Assembly (NCBI RefSeq): GCF_000758305.1
Contig: NZ_CP009458.1
Coordinates: 2,852,001-2,916,000, forward strand
DNA: 64,000 nt
Direction: 5' to 3'
DNA from: Cedecea neteri
GTDB lineage: Bacteria > Pseudomonadota > Gammaproteobacteria > Enterobacterales > Enterobacteriaceae
Shown: positions 24,764 through 33,652 of the stretch, one piece after another
Numbering within the stretch: position 1 is the stretch's first letter
How the letters are laid out: each line of letters starts with the position of its first letter
Notes under the pieces: model-generated
The model's database searches: none
Seen by the model: only the letters and a program-made list of their open reading frames with translations
What the model was told of the DNA's origin: nothing
Made by a program: the position numbers and the translations under genes

Positions 24764-25348
24764 TTAGGCCATAAGCGGGTTACAGTCTTCGTTGCGCAGC
24801 ATTTCACACAAACTGATGAGCGGTAGCCCGATTAGCGTGTTCGGATCTTTTCCTTCCAGCCTTTCAAACAGCGTGATGCCCAACCCTTCGCTTTTAAAAC
24901 TCCCTGCACAATTGAGTGGCTGCTCTTTTTGCACATATCGGCGAATTTCATCTTCCGTCAAATGACGAAAATGAACGTCAAAAGGTTCACACTGCGTTTG
25001 TAGCTGCCCGTTGGCCGAATTATACAGAGCCAGTCCGGTATAAAAGGTCACGATAGTCCCCCGGGCCAGCAATAGCTGCTGCACGGCATTTTCTTCCGTG
25101 TGCGGTTTTCCCGCTATTTGGTTATTCAGAACGCAAACCTGATCGGAGCCGATAATGAGGTGATCGGGAAAGCGTTCTCTTAAGGCTTGTGCTTTGGCCT
25201 GAGCCAGACGAGTCACTAAGTGTCGTGCATCTTCCCCTGCGAGCGGCGTCTCATCGACTTCCGGAGCGGCTGTAATAAAAGGCATGCCAAGTTTTTCAAG
25301 CAGGCTGCGGCGGAAAGGGGAGGTGGAAGCCAGAACAATCGGTTTCAT
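24764..25348 (-). CDS. yceF: 7-methyl-GTP pyrophosphatase, Maf family
   Basis: Maf-family nucleotide pyrophosphatase; the E. coli YceF protein hydrolyses 7-methyl-GTP to the monophosphate and is thought to clean modified nucleotides from the pool. It has 194 residues as in E. coli. The N-terminal Maf motif is LASTSPFRRSLLEKLGMPF with the substrate-binding Ser/Arg pairs, followed by APEVDETP and the catalytic-region GSDQVCVLNNQIAGKP. It lies divergent from the yceD operon. Confidence 0.93.
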   Translation of the reverse strand: MKPIVLASTSPFRRSLLEKLGMPFITAAPEVDETPLAGEDARHLVTRLAQAKAQALRERFPDHLIIGSDQVCVLNNQIAGKPHTEENAVQQLLLARGTIVTFYTGLALYNSANGQLQTQCEPFDVHFRHLTEDEIRRYVQKEQPLNCAGSFKSEGLGITLFERLEGKDPNTLIGLPLISLCEMLRNEDCNPLMA

Positions 25349-25542
25349 ATTTTTTTCATTAAAGATAGCGAATTGGATGAAGGCATTTTAAACTGTGCCA
25401 CCGCAATGTGTGCGAATATACCCGTCATATTTTAAGCCGCAGAGGTGTTACCTGCGCTCACTTACCTGAGCCGGGCGGCTGTCTGCAACTTAAACTATTT
25501 AGGGTAGAAATGGCAAAAGGCGCTGTTTCCAGGCCTTTTTCT

Positions 25543-25571
25543 TTGACTCTATGACGTTACAAAGTTAATAT
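25543..25571 (+). promoter_or_regulatory. Sigma-70 promoter directly before yceD
   Basis: TTGACT (25543-25548), a 17-base spacer and TAATAT (25566-25571). The hexamers match the consensus at 10 of 12 bases. The predicted start point is only 2-4 bases before the yceD ATG at 25581, and no SD is seen, so this transcript may be almost leaderless. Confidence 0.72.
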
Positions 25572-25580
25572 GCGCGCCCT

Positions 25581-26102
25581 ATGCAAAAGGTAAAATTACC
25601 CCTGACTCTTGATCCGGTTCGTACGGCTCAAAAACGCCTTGATTATGAAGGAGTGTATGCTTCCGATCAGGTTGAGCGTATCGCCGAGTCTGTAGTCAGT
25701 GTGGATACTGATGTAGAATGCTCCATGAGATTCGCTATCGATAACCAGCGCCTCGCGGTCTTGACCGGCGATGCAAAGGTCACGGTAACGCTCGAATGCC
25801 AGCGTTGCGGGAAACCGTTTGAACATCATGTTCACACAACGTATTGTTTCAGTCCGGTCCGCTCTGACGAACAGGCTGAAGCACTCCCGGAAGCGTATGA
25901 GCCGATTGAGGTTAACGAATTCGGTGAAATCGATCTGCGGGCGCTGGTAGAAGATGAAGTTATCCTCTCCCTGCCTGTGGTTCCGGTGCATGATTCTGAA
26001 CACTGTGAAGTGTCCGAGGCGGACATGGTCTTTGGTGAACTGCCTCCAGAGGCGGAAAAACCAAACCCATTTGCCGTATTAGCCAGTTTAAAGCGTAAGT
26101 AA
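25581..26102 (+). CDS. yceD: YceD family protein (DUF177), 23S rRNA accumulation protein
   Basis: A 173-residue protein, as in E. coli, starting MQKVKLPLTLDPVRTAQKRL. The family (DUF177) is required for normal 23S rRNA accumulation in bacteria and chloroplasts; the mechanism is not clear. A CxxC pair (CQRCGKPF, residues about 74-77) and later Cys (EHCEVSEADM) may bind metal. It precedes rpmF in nearly all bacteria, as here, and opens the yceD-rpmF-plsX-fab operon. No SD is visible before the ATG. Confidence 0.93.
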   Translation: MQKVKLPLTLDPVRTAQKRLDYEGVYASDQVERIAESVVSVDTDVECSMRFAIDNQRLAVLTGDAKVTVTLECQRCGKPFEHHVHTTYCFSPVRSDEQAEALPEAYEPIEVNEFGEIDLRALVEDEVILSLPVVPVHDSEHCEVSEADMVFGELPPEAEKPNPFAVLASLKRK

Positions 26103-26118
26103 TTGAGGAGTAAGGTCC

Positions 26119-26289
26119 ATGGCCGTACAACAGAATAAACCAACCCGTTCCAAACGTGGCATGCGTCGTTCCCATGACGCGCTGACCACCACCACCCTGT
26201 CCGTGGACAAAGTTTCTGGCGAAACTCATCTGCGTCACCACATCACTGCCGACGGTTTCTACCGCGGCCGCAAGGTTATCGCTAAGTAA
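26119..26289 (+). CDS. rpmF: 50S ribosomal protein L32
   Basis: A 56-residue ribosomal protein of the large subunit. It starts MAVQQNKPTRSKRGMRRSHD and ends FYRGRKVIAK, which identifies L32. It is one residue shorter than the 57-residue E. coli protein, through a small change after ALTT. A TGAGGAG SD lies 10 bases before the ATG. It sits 16 bases after yceD and 12 before plsX and links ribosome and lipid synthesis in one operon. Confidence 0.95.
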   Translation: MAVQQNKPTRSKRGMRRSHDALTTTTLSVDKVSGETHLRHHITADGFYRGRKVIAK

Positions 26290-26301
26290 TCTGGCGCAAC
26301 C

Positions 26302-27336
26302 TTGAGACGTCTAACCCTAGCGTTAGATGCCATGGGTGGGGACTTCGGTCCTTCCGTGACAGTGCCTGCAGCTTTGCAGGCACTGGACTCTAACTCTTCG
26401 CTTAATCTTCTTTTAGTCGGCAATCCCGACGCAATCACGCCATTACTTGCCAAAGCTGATTTCGAGCAACGCTCGCGTCTGCAGATTATTCCTGCGGAAT
26501 CGGTTATTGCCAGTGATGCCAGACCTTCTCAGGCGATCCGTGCCAGTCGAGGGTCGTCAATGCGCGTTGCGCTGGAGCAGGTTAAAGAAGGGCGAGCAGA
26601 AGCCTGTATCAGTGCCGGAAATACTGGCGCGCTGATGGGGCTTGCGAAATTACTGCTCAAGCCTATAGACGGGATTGAGCGCCCGGCGCTGATGACGGTA
26701 TTACCTCATCAGCAAAAAGGTAAAACGGTGGTGCTTGACCTCGGGGCCAACGTTGACTGCGACAGCACGATGCTGGTGCAGTTTGCCATTATGGGGTCCG
26801 TGATGGCAGAAGAGGTGCTGGGTATTCCTCGTCCGCGCGTTGCGCTGCTGAATATCGGCGAAGAAGAGACTAAGGGGCTGAACAGCATCCGAGATGCCTC
26901 TGCATTATTAAAAACAATGCCTTCAATGAACTATATTGGATACCTTGAGGCTAATGAATTGCTCACCGGCAAGACGGATGTTCTGGTCTGTGACGGTTTT
27001 GTCGGCAACGTCACACTCAAGACGATGGAAGGTGTTGTCAGAATGTTCCTTTCACTGCTCAAATCGCAGGGGGAAGGAAAAAAAAGGTCGTGGTGGCTGA
27101 TTATATTGAAGAAGTGGCTACAAAAGCGCCTGACACGGCGATTCAGTCACCTCAACCCCGACCAGTATAATGGCGCCTGTCTGTTAGGATTGCGCGGCAC
27201 TGTGATCAAGAGTCACGGTGCGGCCAATCAGCGAGCGTTTGCTGTCGCGATTGAACAGGCAGTGCAGGCGGTGCGGCGGCAAGTTCCCACCAGAATTGCT
27301 GCCCGCCTGGAATCTGTATTACCCAAGAGTGACTGA
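26302..27336 (+). CDS. plsX: Phosphate acyltransferase PlsX
   Basis: Makes acyl-phosphate from acyl-ACP for phosphatidic acid synthesis, as a peripheral membrane enzyme. The TTG at 26302 gives RRLTLALDAMGGDFGPSVTV, in register with E. coli PlsX, which I recall also uses TTG. Conserved parts include SAGNTGALMGLAKLLLKPID and VCDGFVGNVTLKTMEGVVRM. At 344 residues it is about 12 shorter than the E. coli protein; the C-terminus stops at RLESVLPKSD. The fabH start follows after 6 bases. Confidence 0.94.
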   Translation: MRRLTLALDAMGGDFGPSVTVPAALQALDSNSSLNLLLVGNPDAITPLLAKADFEQRSRLQIIPAESVIASDARPSQAIRASRGSSMRVALEQVKEGRAEACISAGNTGALMGLAKLLLKPIDGIERPALMTVLPHQQKGKTVVLDLGANVDCDSTMLVQFAIMGSVMAEEVLGIPRPRVALLNIGEEETKGLNSIRDASALLKTMPSMNYIGYLEANELLTGKTDVLVCDGFVGNVTLKTMEGVVRMFLSLLKSQGEGKKRSWWLIILKKWLQKRLTRRFSHLNPDQYNGACLLGLRGTVIKSHGAANQRAFAVAIEQAVQAVRRQVPTRIAARLESVLPKSD

Positions 27337-27342
27337 GCGTAA

Positions 27343-28296
27343 ATGCATACGAAGATTATTGGTACCGGCAGCTTCCTGCCTGAACAAGTGCGTACTAACG
27401 CTGACCTGGAAAAAATGGTTGATACGACTGACGAGTGGATTGTCACCCGTACAGGTATCCGTGAGCGCCGAATTGCGGGCCCGAATGAAACCGTTTCAAC
27501 CATGGGTTATGAAGCTGCGCTTCATGCACTGGATATGGCTGGCATTGATAAAAATGACATCGGCCTGATTGTTGTAGCGACAACCTCTTCCACGCACGCT
27601 TTCCCAAGCGCGGCTTGCCAAATTCAGGCGATGCTGGGAATTAAAGGTTGCCCGGCGTTTGATGTGGCGGCGGCATGCGCAGGCTTTACCTACGCGTTAA
27701 GCATTGCCGATCAGTACGTGAAGTCTGGCGCAGTGAAAAATGCGCTGGTTATCGGGGCCGATGTGCTGGCACGCACCTGCGATCCTGAAGATCGCAGTAC
27801 CATTATTATTTTTGGCGACGGCGCGGGTGCCGTTGTACTAGGGGCGTCTGAAGAGCCAGGTATCATTTCTACCCATCTGCATGCAGACGGTAGTTATGGC
27901 GATCTGTTGACGCTGCCGAACGTCGATCGCGTGAATCCTGAAAATTCAGTTCACCTGACGATGGCCGGGAACGAAGTGTTTAAAGTCGCGGTGACCGAGC
28001 TGGCTCATATCGTCGACGAAACCCTGGCTGCGAACAACCTCGATCGCACGGCGCTCGACTGGCTGGTACCGCATCAGGCTAACCTGCGCATCATCAGCGC
28101 GACCGCGAAGAAGCTCGGTATGCCGATGGATAATGTTGTCGTGACCCTGGATCGTCATGGCAACACCTCTGCTGCATCCGTCCCTGCTGCGTTGGATGAA
28201 GCGGTACGTGATGGCCGTATTAAACGCGGTCAACTGGTGCTGCTGGAAGCGTTCGGTGGCGGCTTCACCTGGGGCTCTGCACTGGTTCGTTTTTGA
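27343..28296 (+). CDS. fabH: 3-oxoacyl-ACP synthase III (FabH)
   Basis: Starts fatty acid synthesis by condensing acetyl-CoA with malonyl-ACP. It has 317 residues as in E. coli. The catalytic triad is visible: Cys112 in DVAAACAGFTYA, His near 244 in VPHQANLRI, and Asn near 274 in DRHGNTSAASVPAA. It lies between plsX and fabD, the standard enterobacterial order. Confidence 0.97.
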   Translation: MHTKIIGTGSFLPEQVRTNADLEKMVDTTDEWIVTRTGIRERRIAGPNETVSTMGYEAALHALDMAGIDKNDIGLIVVATTSSTHAFPSAACQIQAMLGIKGCPAFDVAAACAGFTYALSIADQYVKSGAVKNALVIGADVLARTCDPEDRSTIIIFGDGAGAVVLGASEEPGIISTHLHADGSYGDLLTLPNVDRVNPENSVHLTMAGNEVFKVAVTELAHIVDETLAANNLDRTALDWLVPHQANLRIISATAKKLGMPMDNVVVTLDRHGNTSAASVPAALDEAVRDGRIKRGQLVLLEAFGGGFTWGSALVRF

Positions 28297-28313
28297 TTAA
28301 AGGAATTTTCGAC

Positions 28314-29243
28314 ATGACGCAATTTGCTATGGTGTTTCCGGGACAGGGTTCCCAGTCCGTTGGCATGCTGGCCGATCTCGCGGCAAGCTATCCGGTGATT
28401 GAAGCCACGTTCCGCGAAGCCTCTGACGCGCTGGGCTACGACCTGTGGGCGCTGACGCAGCAAGGGCCAGCGGAAGAGCTGAACAAAACCTGGCAGACTC
28501 AGCCTGCACTGTTGACGGCTTCTGTCGCCCTGTGGCGCGTTTGGCAGCAGCAGGGTGGTAAAGCGCCTGCACTATTAGCTGGCCACAGCTTGGGTGAGTA
28601 TTCCGCGCTGGTTTGTGCGGGCGTGATTGATTTCGCCGATGCTGTTCGCCTGGTTGAGCTGCGCGGCAAGCTGATGCAGGATGCCGTTCCGGAAGGAACT
28701 GGCGCGATGTCTGCCATTATCGGTCTGGACGATGCTTCTATTGCAAAAGCCTGTGAAGAGTCAGCCCAGGGGCAGGTTGTCTCTCCGGTGAACTTTAACT
28801 CCCCGGGCCAGGTTGTGATCGCCGGTAACAAAGAAGCCGTTGAGCGTGCAGGCGCTGCGTGTAAAGCAGCGGGCGCAAAACGTGCGCTGCCATTGCCGGT
28901 TAGCGTGCCGTCCCACTGCGCACTGATGAAGCCTGCAGCGGATAAGCTGGCAGTGGCTCTGGAAAACATCACCTTTAACACACCGGCAATTCCGGTCGTG
29001 AACAACGTTGACGTGAAGTGTGAAACTGCGGCAGACGCTATCCGTAGCGCGCTGGTACGTCAGCTCTATAGCCCGGTCCAGTGGACGAAATCCGTGGAAT
29101 TTATGGCGGCGCAGGGCGTTTCCCAGCTGCTGGAAGTGGGCCCAGGTAAAGTATTGACCGGGCTGACCAAACGTATTGTTGACACCATGACGGCAACGGC
29201 CATTAATGAGCCTGCAACGCTGTCAGCGGCGCTTGAACAATAA
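28314..29243 (+). CDS. fabD: Malonyl-CoA:ACP transacylase FabD
   Basis: Transfers malonyl groups from CoA to acyl carrier protein. It has 309 residues as in E. coli. I choose the ATG at 28314, with AAGGA 9 bases upstream, giving MTQFAMVFPGQGSQSVGMLA; the in-frame ATG at 28293 overlaps the fabH end. The nucleophile Ser92 is in LAGHSLGEYSALVCAG and the catalytic His is in VSVPSHCALMKP. Confidence 0.97.
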   Translation: MTQFAMVFPGQGSQSVGMLADLAASYPVIEATFREASDALGYDLWALTQQGPAEELNKTWQTQPALLTASVALWRVWQQQGGKAPALLAGHSLGEYSALVCAGVIDFADAVRLVELRGKLMQDAVPEGTGAMSAIIGLDDASIAKACEESAQGQVVSPVNFNSPGQVVIAGNKEAVERAGAACKAAGAKRALPLPVSVPSHCALMKPAADKLAVALENITFNTPAIPVVNNVDVKCETAADAIRSALVRQLYSPVQWTKSVEFMAAQGVSQLLEVGPGKVLTGLTKRIVDTMTATAINEPATLSAALEQ

Positions 29244-29256
29244 AACGAGGAAAACC

Positions 29257-29991
29257 ATGAGTTTTGAAGGAAAAATTGCGCTGGTCACCGGCGCTAGCCG
29301 TGGTATCGGCCGCGCCATCGCAGAGACCTTAGTGGCTCGCGGGGCAAAAGTTATCGGGACTGCGACCAGCGAAAGTGGCGCGCAGGCCATCAGCGATTAT
29401 CTGGGCGAAAACGGCAAAGGCTTCATGCTGAACGTGACCGACCCGGCTTCTATTGAAGCCGTGCTGGACAGCATTCGCAAAGAGTTTGGCGAAGTGGATA
29501 TTCTGGTGAACAACGCCGGCATCACTCGTGATAACCTGCTGATGCGCATGAAAGAAGACGAATGGAACGACATTGTCGAAACCAATCTGTCATCTGTTTT
29601 CCGTCTGTCAAAAGCGGTAATGCGAGCTATGATGAAAAAGCGTCATGGGCGTATTATCACTATCGGTTCTGTGGTTGGTACCATGGGAAATGCTGGTCAG
29701 GCTAACTACGCTGCGGCGAAGGCTGGTTTGATTGGCTTCAGTAAATCGCTGGCGCGTGAAGTCGCGTCCCGCGGTATTACTGTGAACGTTGTTGCTCCGG
29801 GCTTTATTGAAACGGACATGACGCGTGCGCTCTCTGATGAACAGCGTGCGGGTATTCTGGCGCAGGTTCCTGCGGGTCGCTTAGGCGACGCAAATGAAAT
29901 CGCCAGTGCTGTAGCATTTTTAGCCTCTGACGAAGCTGGGTACATCTCTGGTGAGACCCTGCACGTCAACGGCGGAATGTATATGGTTTAA
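29257..29991 (+). CDS. fabG: 3-oxoacyl-ACP reductase FabG
   Basis: NADPH-dependent reductase of the fatty acid elongation cycle, 244 residues as in E. coli. The start MSFEGKIALVTGASRGIGRA holds the nucleotide-binding TGxxxGIG. The catalytic Ser-Tyr-Lys set is in GSVVGT (Ser138) and YAAAK (Tyr151, Lys155). The ATG at 29257 is preceded by ACGAGGA and lies 13 bases after fabD. Confidence 0.97.
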   Translation: MSFEGKIALVTGASRGIGRAIAETLVARGAKVIGTATSESGAQAISDYLGENGKGFMLNVTDPASIEAVLDSIRKEFGEVDILVNNAGITRDNLLMRMKEDEWNDIVETNLSSVFRLSKAVMRAMMKKRHGRIITIGSVVGTMGNAGQANYAAAKAGLIGFSKSLAREVASRGITVNVVAPGFIETDMTRALSDEQRAGILAQVPAGRLGDANEIASAVAFLASDEAGYISGETLHVNGGMYMV

Positions 29992-30068
29992 TCACGGTGA
30001 AAAATATTTGCGTTATTTGGGCGAATGCCCGCAAAATAGCGTAAAATCGTGGTTTGACCAGCCGGGAT

Positions 30069-30098
30069 TTGGTTGCATCTTTTTCAACATTTTATACA
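30069..30098 (+). promoter_or_regulatory. Candidate promoter for acpP
   Basis: TTGGTT (30069-30074), an 18-base spacer and TATACA (30093-30098) lie in the 154-base fabG-acpP gap. acpP has its own promoter in E. coli, which fits its very high expression. The hexamers are moderate and the start point is not tested. Confidence 0.5.
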
Positions 30099-30145
30099 CT
30101 ACGAAAACCATCGCGAAAGCGAGTTTTGATAGGAAATTTAAGAGT

Positions 30146-30382
30146 ATGAGCACTATCGAAGAACGCGTTAAGAAAATCATTGGCGAACAACTGGGCGTTA
30201 AGCAAGAAGAAGTAGTGAACACCGCTTCCTTCGTTGAGGACCTGGGCGCTGATTCTCTTGACACCGTTGAGCTGGTAATGGCTCTGGAAGAAGAGTTTGA
30301 TACTGAGATTCCGGACGAAGAAGCTGAGAAAATCACCACCGTTCAGGCTGCCATTGATTACATCAACGGCCACCAGGCGTAA
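30146..30382 (+). CDS. acpP: Acyl carrier protein
   Basis: Carries growing fatty acyl chains on a 4'-phosphopantetheine arm. It has 78 residues as in E. coli, starting MSTIEERVKKIIGEQLGVKQ. The modified serine is in the DSL motif of VEDLGADSLDTVELVMALEE (Ser37 counting Met). The protein is strongly acidic with the usual four-helix pattern. An open frame runs upstream into fabG, but the ATG at 30146 is the family start and has an AGGAAATTTAAGAG leader. Confidence 0.98.
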   Translation: MSTIEERVKKIIGEQLGVKQEEVVNTASFVEDLGADSLDTVELVMALEEEFDTEIPDEEAEKITTVQAAIDYINGHQA

Positions 30383-30393
30383 GTGAACATCTC

Positions 30394-30421
30394 CAGGCGG
30401 TCATTCGACCGCCTGAGTTTT
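30394..30421 (+). terminator. Hairpin terminator after acpP
   Basis: A 9-bp stem CAGGCGGTC/GACCGCCTG (30394-30402 with 30407-30415), a 4-base loop, then AGTTTTA. The T run is short, so termination may be partial and fabF may receive read-through. Confidence 0.7.
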
Positions 30422-30467
30422 ATCTGAATTGTCCCACTAGTATTTTTTCCCTCCCTGGAGGACAAAC

Positions 30468-31709
30468 GTGTCTAAGCGTCGTGTAGTTGTGACCGGACTG
30501 GGCATGTTGTCTCCTGTCGGCAATACCGTAGAGTCTACCTGGAAAGCTCTCCTTGCCGGTCAGAGTGGCATCAGCCTGATCGACCATTTCGATACTAGCG
30601 CCTATGCAACGAAATTTGCTGGCTTAGTAAAGGATTTTAACTGTGAAGACATCATCTCGCGCAAAGATCAGCGCAAGATGGATGAATTCATTCAATATGG
30701 AATTGTTGCTGGCATTCAGGCCATGCAGGATTCTGGCCTCGAAGTAACGGAAGAAAATGCGAACCGCATCGGCGCTGCAATTGGCTCTGGTATCGGTGGC
30801 CTGACGCTGATTGAAGAGAACCACTCTTCTTTAGTTAATGGTGGTCCTCGTAAGATCAGCCCGTTCTTCGTGCCTTCAACGATCGTCAACATGGTGGCAG
30901 GTCACCTGACCATTATGCTGGGTCTGCGTGGTCCGAGCATTTCCATTGCCACGGCTTGTACCTCTGGCGTACACAATATTGGCCATGCAGCACGTATCAT
31001 TGCCTATGGCGATGCAGACGCAATGCTGGCAGGTGGTGCAGAAAAAGCCAGTAGCCCGCTGGGCGTTGGTGGCTTTGGCGCGGCGCGCGCACTGTCTACT
31101 CGTAACGACAACCCGCAAGCGGCGAGCCGCCCGTGGGATAAAGATCGTGACGGCTTCGTACTGGGCGACGGCGCAGGCGTCATCGTACTGGAAGAGTACG
31201 AACACGCGAAAAAACGCGGCGCGAAAATTTATGCAGAAGTTGTTGGCTTTGGTATGAGCAGCGATGCCTACCACATGACTTCTCCACCAGAAAACGGCGC
31301 AGGTGCTGCGCTGGCGATGGAAAACGCACTGCGCGATGCAGGGATCTCCGCAGGGCAGGTTGGCTACGTCAACGCCCACGGCACCTCTACACCAGCAGGC
31401 GATAAAGCCGAAACGCAGGCGGTTAAGTCTATCTTTGGTGCTGATGCAAGCCGCGTGATGGTGAGCTCAACCAAATCGATGACCGGCCACCTGTTAGGTG
31501 CGGCGGGTGCAGTAGAATCTATCTACTCCATCCTTGCGCTGCGCGATCAGGCCGTGCCGCCAACCATCAACCTCGATAACCCGGATGTTGGCTGCGATCT
31601 GGACTTCGTGCCACACGAAGCACGTCAGGTGAGCGGTCTGGAGTACACTCTGTGTAACTCCTTCGGTTTCGGTGGTACCAACGGTTCGTTGATCTTCAAG
31701 AAGATCTAA
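30468..31709 (+). CDS. fabF: 3-oxoacyl-ACP synthase II (FabF)
   Basis: Condensing enzyme for chain elongation and for cis-vaccenate formation at low temperature. It has 413 residues as in E. coli. The start is GTG at 30468 after a strong CTGGAGGAC SD, giving SKRRVVVTGLGMLSPVGN. The active site shows Cys163/164 in ATACTSGVHN, His in NAHGTSTPAGD and His in KSMTGHLLGAAG, with FGFGGTNGSL near the end. Confidence 0.97.
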   Translation: MSKRRVVVTGLGMLSPVGNTVESTWKALLAGQSGISLIDHFDTSAYATKFAGLVKDFNCEDIISRKDQRKMDEFIQYGIVAGIQAMQDSGLEVTEENANRIGAAIGSGIGGLTLIEENHSSLVNGGPRKISPFFVPSTIVNMVAGHLTIMLGLRGPSISIATACTSGVHNIGHAARIIAYGDADAMLAGGAEKASSPLGVGGFGAARALSTRNDNPQAASRPWDKDRDGFVLGDGAGVIVLEEYEHAKKRGAKIYAEVVGFGMSSDAYHMTSPPENGAGAALAMENALRDAGISAGQVGYVNAHGTSTPAGDKAETQAVKSIFGADASRVMVSSTKSMTGHLLGAAGAVESIYSILALRDQAVPPTINLDNPDVGCDLDFVPHEARQVSGLEYTLCNSFGFGGTNGSLIFKKI

Positions 31710-31720
31710 TCGTTTCGTAA

Positions 31721-31744
31721 AGGGCCCGCTTGCGGGCCCTTTTG
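31721..31744 (+). terminator. Rho-independent terminator after fabF
   Basis: AGGGCCCGC/GCGGGCCCT (31721-31740) forms a very GC-rich stem, followed by TTTT. Confidence 0.88.
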
Positions 31745-31818
31745 CTGTTCAGAATTCCCCTCTTGTCGTTCACGAATCCCTCTGGCAACCTTACGCTTCC
31801 GTCTCCTGAGGAATCCTT

Positions 31819-32619
31819 ATGTTTCTTATTAATGGTCAATGGCAGGAAACGCTACCGGCGAACGACCGGGCGATTCAGTTTGGTGACGGCTGCTTTACCA
31901 CCGCCCGCGTTATTGATGGTGCAATATGTTTTCAGGCGGATCATCTTCACCGCCTGCAGCAAGCCTGCGAAGCATTAATGATAGGGCCGGTTGACTGGGA
32001 AGAACTCAACGATGAGATGAACATGCTCGCAGCCACTGAAACCAGTGCCGTACTCAAGGTGATTATTTCTCGCGGTGCCGGGGGGCGTGGCTACAGTGCG
32101 TCAGATTGCACACAGCCTACGCGAATACTCTCTCTTTCGCCTTACCCTGCCTTTTATTCCGCCTGGCGCGAGCAGGGGATCACACTGGCGCTCAGCCCGA
32201 TAAAGTTAGGGATCAATCCTGCGCTGGCAGGCATTAAACATCTTAACCGGCTTGAACAGGTTCTTATTCGTACGCATCTTGAACAGACAGCCGCCCAGGA
32301 GGCGCTGGTTCTTGACAGTCAGGGGAGCCTGGTGGAATGCTGTGCGGCTAATTTATTCTGGCGCAAAGGCGATGACGTTTATACGCCGCGTATTAACGGT
32401 GCGGGCGTGAATGGCACGATGCGTCAGCGCATTATTGCGTGCCTGGCTGATTCCTCCTGGCGGCTGCATGAGGTCAATGAAGGCCTGGAAACGCTGGCCG
32501 ATGCGGATGAAGTCATCATTTGCAATGCGCTCATGCCGGTTGTACCGGTGAACCAGGCCCAGGACTGGCACTATACATCGCGTGAACTTTGCTGTTTCTT
32601 AGCGCCACTTTGTGAGTAA
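31819..32619 (+). CDS. pabC: Aminodeoxychorismate lyase PabC
   Basis: PLP-dependent lyase that turns 4-amino-4-deoxychorismate into p-aminobenzoate and pyruvate for folate synthesis. It has 266 residues (E. coli 269), fold-type IV. The PLP-binding lysine is in NPALAGIKHLNRLEQVLIRT (near residue 140). LVECCAANLFWRKGD and GVNGTMRQRII are the substrate/PLP phosphate loops. Start at 31819 with a TGAGGAA SD. mltG starts 10 bases after the stop. Confidence 0.95.
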   Translation: MFLINGQWQETLPANDRAIQFGDGCFTTARVIDGAICFQADHLHRLQQACEALMIGPVDWEELNDEMNMLAATETSAVLKVIISRGAGGRGYSASDCTQPTRILSLSPYPAFYSAWREQGITLALSPIKLGINPALAGIKHLNRLEQVLIRTHLEQTAAQEALVLDSQGSLVECCAANLFWRKGDDVYTPRINGAGVNGTMRQRIIACLADSSWRLHEVNEGLETLADADEVIICNALMPVVPVNQAQDWHYTSRELCCFLAPLCE

Positions 32620-32629
32620 CCGATTACCG

Positions 32630-33652
32630 ATGAAAAAAATGTTTCGTTTCTTTCTGGTTTTGCTGATTGTGCTTGGCATCGCCGCCGGTGCAGGCATGTG
32701 GAAAGTGCGCCAGCTGGCAAAAGCGCCGCTGCCCATTAAACAGGAAACCATTTTCACCCTGAAGCAGGGCACCGGACGTTTAGCTCTGGGCACCCAGCTT
32801 TATGAAGAAAAACTGATTACTCGCCCGCGAGTTTTCCAATGGTTGCTGCGCGTTGAACCGGAGCTGGCCAAATTTAAGGCGGGTACATACCGTCTTACTC
32901 CAGGAATGACGGTTACCGACATGCTCCGCCTGCTGGCCAGTGGGAAAGAGGCGCAGTTCCCGCTGCGCTTTGTGGAAGGTATGCGCCTGAGCGATTTACT
33001 CGAGCAGCTGCGAGATGCCCCATACATTCAGCACACGCTAAAAGACGACAGCTATTCGACCGTGGCGGAGGTGCTGAAATTTGAGCACCCTGAATGGGTC
33101 GAGGGCTGGTTCTACCCGGACACCTGGATGTACACCGCCAACACCACAGATGTCGCTTTGCTTAAGCGTGTGCATCAAAAAATGGTTAAAGCTGTGGGGC
33201 AGGCCTGGGAAAGTAAAGCTGATGGTCTGCCTTACAAAACCGAAAATGATCTGGTGACGATGGCTTCGATCATTGAGAAAGAGACTGCTGTCGCCGCCGA
33301 GCGTGACCAGGTGGCCTCGGTCTTTATTAACCGCCTGCGTATTGGTATGCGCCTGCAAACCGATCCCACCGTTATCTACGGGATGGGGGAAAGCTATAAT
33401 GGTAAGCTCACGCGCAAAGATCTCGAGACGCCCACGCCGTATAACACTTACGTGATTAGCGGCCTGCCGCCAGGCCCGATTGCGGTGCCGAGTGAAGCGT
33501 CATTGCAGGCGGCTGCGCATCCGGCAAAAACGCCGTATCTCTATTTTGTTGCTGACGGCAAAGGTGGCCATACGTTTAGCACAAACCTCACCAACCATAA
33601 CAAAGCGGTGCAGGTGTATATCAAAGCTCTCAAGGATAAAAATGGACAGTAA
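32630..33652 (+). CDS. mltG: Endolytic murein transglycosylase MltG (YceG)
   Basis: Inner-membrane lytic transglycosylase that cuts new glycan strands and may set their length. It has 340 residues, exactly the E. coli length, when started at 32630 (MKKMFRFFLVLLIVLGIAAG, a membrane anchor); an in-frame GTG at 32612 inside the pabC end is rejected. A LysM-like part is followed by the YceG domain with the catalytic Glu in MASIIEKETAVAAERDQVAS (near residue 218). The last 11 bases overlap tmk. Confidence 0.95.
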   Translation: MKKMFRFFLVLLIVLGIAAGAGMWKVRQLAKAPLPIKQETIFTLKQGTGRLALGTQLYEEKLITRPRVFQWLLRVEPELAKFKAGTYRLTPGMTVTDMLRLLASGKEAQFPLRFVEGMRLSDLLEQLRDAPYIQHTLKDDSYSTVAEVLKFEHPEWVEGWFYPDTWMYTANTTDVALLKRVHQKMVKAVGQAWESKADGLPYKTENDLVTMASIIEKETAVAAERDQVASVFINRLRIGMRLQTDPTVIYGMGESYNGKLTRKDLETPTPYNTYVISGLPPGPIAVPSEASLQAAAHPAKTPYLYFVADGKGGHTFSTNLTNHNKAVQVYIKALKDKNGQ

